7,192 nucleotides of DNA from CAZMVU01 sp964569295. Its GTDB lineage: Bacteria; Hydrogenedentota; Hydrogenedentia; Hydrogenedentales; JAGMZX01. The stretch spans positions 1-7,192 of the forward strand of contig CAZMVU010000231.1 of the NCBI GenBank assembly GCA_964569295.1. Direction: 5' to 3'. Shown here in pieces: positions 5,396 through 7,192 of this stretch (positions are counted from its first letter, which is position 1; every line of letters starts with the position of its first letter). The notes under the pieces were generated by a model. It did no database searches. It was not told the origin of the DNA and saw only the letters and a program-made list of their open reading frames with translations. The position numbers and the translations under genes were made by a program.

Positions 5396-7192
5396 CGCGT
5401 TCGACGGCTTTCGCACGTACCCGTGAAGGTGATCAAATCCACCCGCGCCTCGAGTATGGGCACCTGGTTGCACAGGGCCTCCTGACTCAGTGGATTGTCG
5501 CGAATAAACAACCGGACGCCCTCGCCGATAGCGTCGTTGACAACCAAGGGGGTGATGTCGGTGATGTGGTTGCCGGCCACGGCAACCTGCTCGAGGTTCG
5601 GCAGGTTCTCGAGCCCATCGAGGCTGGCCAACTGGTTGTGACTCAAGAACAGTTCACGCAGCGCCGTGTTGTTGGCGAGGGGCACGAGTGTGGTCACCTC
5701 CTGGCTGGTCAGCACAATACGCTCGAGGTTGGGCAGACCGCTGAGCGGCGCCAGATCGTCGATATCGCCGCCGTAAAAGAACGAGGCGGTCACATCCAGC
5801 TCGATCAGGTTGGTGAGCGTTGCGAGCGGCCCCAAGTCTGCAATTCGGTTGTCCGCCAGATCGATCCGCTCGAGACTGGTGATCGCGCCCAGGGGCGTCA
5901 GATCCTGCACACCATTCGAAGAGAGTCCGAGCACGCGCAGCCGTGTGAGCTGGGAGAGTCCGGCAATACCCCCCAGTTGGTTACCGCCAAGGTACAGTTC
6001 CTCGACAAAGGGCACCGAGTTCAGCGGGCCCAAATCGGCCACGCGGTTCGCGAACAGGTTCAGTACGGTCAGGGACGTGGTGATCGGCAGCGGGGCGATA
6101 TCCGTGACCTGGTTGCTGCCGAGTTGGAGGTTGCCCAGGCCGGTCATTCCGCTGAGCGCGGTAATATCGCTTATGTGGTTGCGGGTGAGGTCGAGGTGGC
6201 GCAGGTTCGTGAGTGAGGCGAGGGGGGCCAAGTCCTCGATGTCGTTGAACGCGAGGTACAGGTTCTCGAGGCTGGTAACGGCAGCCAACGGCATCAGGTT
6301 TTCGATCATGTTGTTCGCCAGGTCAAGCGTGGTGAGCACACCCGATGCGGGCACGCCGGTTATATCGGTCAAGGCATTCTGTGCAAGGTACAACGTTTCG
6401 ATATTCGACAGGCCTGCAAGCGGACTGATATCGGTGATATCGTTACCATCGAGCGCGAGGAAGCGCAAACCCGTCAGCCCGGACACAGGTTCGACGGCCG
6501 TCAGTGCGTTCATACCGAGATCAAGGTGTTCGAGACCGGCAAGCGGGCCGAGGCTGTCAAGGGCCGTCAGTTCGTTGCGTGTGAGTGTGAGCACGCGCAG
6601 GTTGTCCAGGGCCGCGAGGCCGCCAAGGTCCGTCAGGACATTGTTGTCGGCGTACAATTCCTCGAGACTGGTCACCCCGGCAATGCCGTCGAGATGTGTC
6701 AAGAAATTAGCGCGGACATCAAGCACGCGCAAATCCGGCAGCGTGCCAATGGGCGTCAGGCTGCTGAGGCGGTTGCCATCGAGCACCAGGGTTTCGAGAT
6801 TCACGGCATACTCGAGCCCCGTGAGATCACGAACCCCCTTGCTCAACACTTCGAACGTATCGAGCTGTGCCATGTCACGCGCATAGATGGGACCGAAGGA
6901 AATGTCCAGGGCCTCCCGCACGGCGGCCCGCAGACCGAAATCCGGAATCGTCACTTCAATCCACGGCTCTTCCCCTTCCCCTTCGCCTTCCCCTTCCCCT
7001 TCCCCTTCCCCTTCGCCTTCCCCTTCCCCTTCCCCTTCGCCTTCGCCTTCGCCTTCCCCTTCGCCTTCCCCTTCCCCTTCCCCTTCCCCTTCCCCTTCGC
7101 CTTCGCCTTCCCCTTCCCCTTCCCCTTCGCCTTCACCCTCGCCTTCGCCTCCCTCTCCTCCTCCCCTCCCCCTCTGCCCCCCTCCCGCCCCC
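5344..7192 (-). CDS. leucine-rich repeat surface protein with Gly-Glu linker, N-terminus beyond window
   Basis: Stop at 5346-5344; the frame stays open to the window edge, giving at least 615 residues. A GTG at 6954 exists, but no ribosome binding site precedes it and the coding pattern continues through it, so the true start lies past 7192. Read N to C: a Gly-rich stretch, a Gly-Glu array of about 29 dipeptides (7146-6970), an N-cap beginning WIEVTIPDFGLRAAVREAL, about 19 repeats of 22 residues (6801 to ~5518; pattern LxxLxLxxNxIxDIxPLxxLT, as in internalin/SDS22-type LRRs), and a C-cap NPLSQEALCNQVP...TFTGTC. Such domains form a curved solenoid for protein or glycan binding. Repeat 16 (5811-5731) is longer by five residues and lacks the Asn; repeat 17 also lacks Asn. 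After the C-cap an 18-residue basic tail overlaps the methyltransferase gene. There is no C-terminal anchor; export and attachment would have to depend on the missing N-terminus. Ligand unknown. Confidence 0.85.
   Translation of the reverse strand, partial: GAGGGQRGRGGGEGGEGEGEGEGEGEGEGEGEGEGEGEGEGEGEGEGEGEGEGEGEGEGEGEGEGEGEGEGEGEEPWIEVTIPDFGLRAAVREALDISFGPIYARDMAQLDTFEVLSKGVRDLTGLEYAVNLETLVLDGNRLSSLTPIGTLPDLRVLDVRANFLTHLDGIAGVTSLEELYADNNVLTDLGGLAALDNLRVLTLTRNELTALDSLGPLAGLEHLDLGMNALTAVEPVSGLTGLRFLALDGNDITDISPLAGLSNIETLYLAQNALTDITGVPASGVLTTLDLANNMIENLMPLAAVTSLENLYLAFNDIEDLAPLASLTNLRHLDLTRNHISDITALSGMTGLGNLQLGSNQVTDIAPLPITTSLTVLNLFANRVADLGPLNSVPFVEELYLGGNQLGGIAGLSQLTRLRVLGLSSNGVQDLTPLGAITSLERIDLADNRIADLGPLATLTNLIELDVTASFFYGGDIDDLAPLSGLPNLERIVLTSQEVTTLVPLANNTALRELFLSHNQLASLDGLENLPNLEQVAVAGNHITDITPLVVNDAIGEGVRLFIRDNPLSQEALCNQVPILEARVDLITFTGTCESRRTRYTLEKQMMRSLAPASS
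6970..7146 (-). repeat. hexanucleotide GGSGAA array encoding (Gly-Glu)n
   Basis: About 29 tandem 6-bp units read CCCTTC or GCCTTC on the + strand, encoding Gly-Glu on the minus strand. Units differ almost only at one base (GGG versus GGC for Gly), with one GGT and one GAG near 7135-7140. All of these changes are silent in the Gly-Glu frame but would alter residues in the other two frames, which supports that frame as coding. The product is a highly acidic, flexible spacer before the LRR domain. The order of GGG and GGC units has no obvious higher-order period. Length is likely unstable through slippage. Confidence 0.9.
7147..7192 (-). other. G-rich Gly/Arg/Gln-coding edge of the LRR gene
   Basis: Minus-strand sequence with many runs of 3-6 G, continuing the LRR reading frame without a stop (Gly-rich with Ala, Gln, Arg and Glu). 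It departs from the 6-bp unit and has G-quadruplex potential. It may be genuine low-complexity coding DNA or sequencing/assembly error at a repeat edge. Confidence 0.5.

Noticed and set aside
5566..6886. Long plus-strand open frames opposite the LRR gene
   Set aside because: They mirror the 66-bp periodicity of the LRR repeats, have no start signals and no recognisable domains.
6951..7136. Minus-strand Lys-Gly/Ala repeat frame that resembles a histone-H1-like basic protein
   Set aside because: It is the out-of-frame reading of the Gly-Glu hexamer array; GGG/GGC variation is silent only in the Gly-Glu frame, which joins directly to the LRR domain.

Overview
The window looks like a GC-rich Gram-negative bacterial chromosome segment. 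The evidence is an OmpP1/FadL-type outer-membrane barrel with a C-terminal Phe, two secreted LolA-like proteins, Shine-Dalgarno sites before most genes, and a large repeat-rich surface protein. The Gly-Glu linker followed by a 22-residue LRR domain, and the REP-like GGGACAGTCCC repeats next to a RAYT transposase remnant, recall accessory regions of Candidatus Hydrogenedentes/PVC-type genomes. That placement is inferred from general resemblance; no marker gene is present.

Layout. Positions 1-750 hold no intact gene: a tandem 44-bp REP-like repeat, small hairpins, and the N-terminal stub of a REP-associated tyrosine transposase on the minus strand. A strong minus-strand terminator (755-799) closes the next unit. 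Positions 823-2993 hold two minus-strand paralogues, each a signal peptide plus a LolA-like domain plus a low-complexity tail (poly-Gln/Pro in one, acidic Glu/Ala/Pro in the other). A gap of about 400 bp separates them, and the second has a good sigma-70-like promoter at 3096-3125. From 3379 the plus strand carries a FadL-like barrel and, 22 nt after it, a class I SAM-dependent methyltransferase, probably co-transcribed. Facing them, and overlapping the methyltransferase end by 52 nt, is a minus-strand LRR protein with about 19 repeats. Its reading frame continues through a Gly-Glu hexanucleotide array and leaves the window at 7192, so its N-terminus is missing.

How the genes fit together. 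Four of the five genes encode probable envelope or surface proteins, so this reads as an envelope/surface locus flanked by mobile-element debris. I see no CRISPR array, defence cassette, intact transposon, tRNA or rRNA. The most noteworthy items are the LolA-like pair with contrasting disordered tails, the Gly-Glu array whose unit variation is silent in only one frame, the LRR/methyltransferase 3' overlap, and the RAYT remnant beside REP-like repeats.
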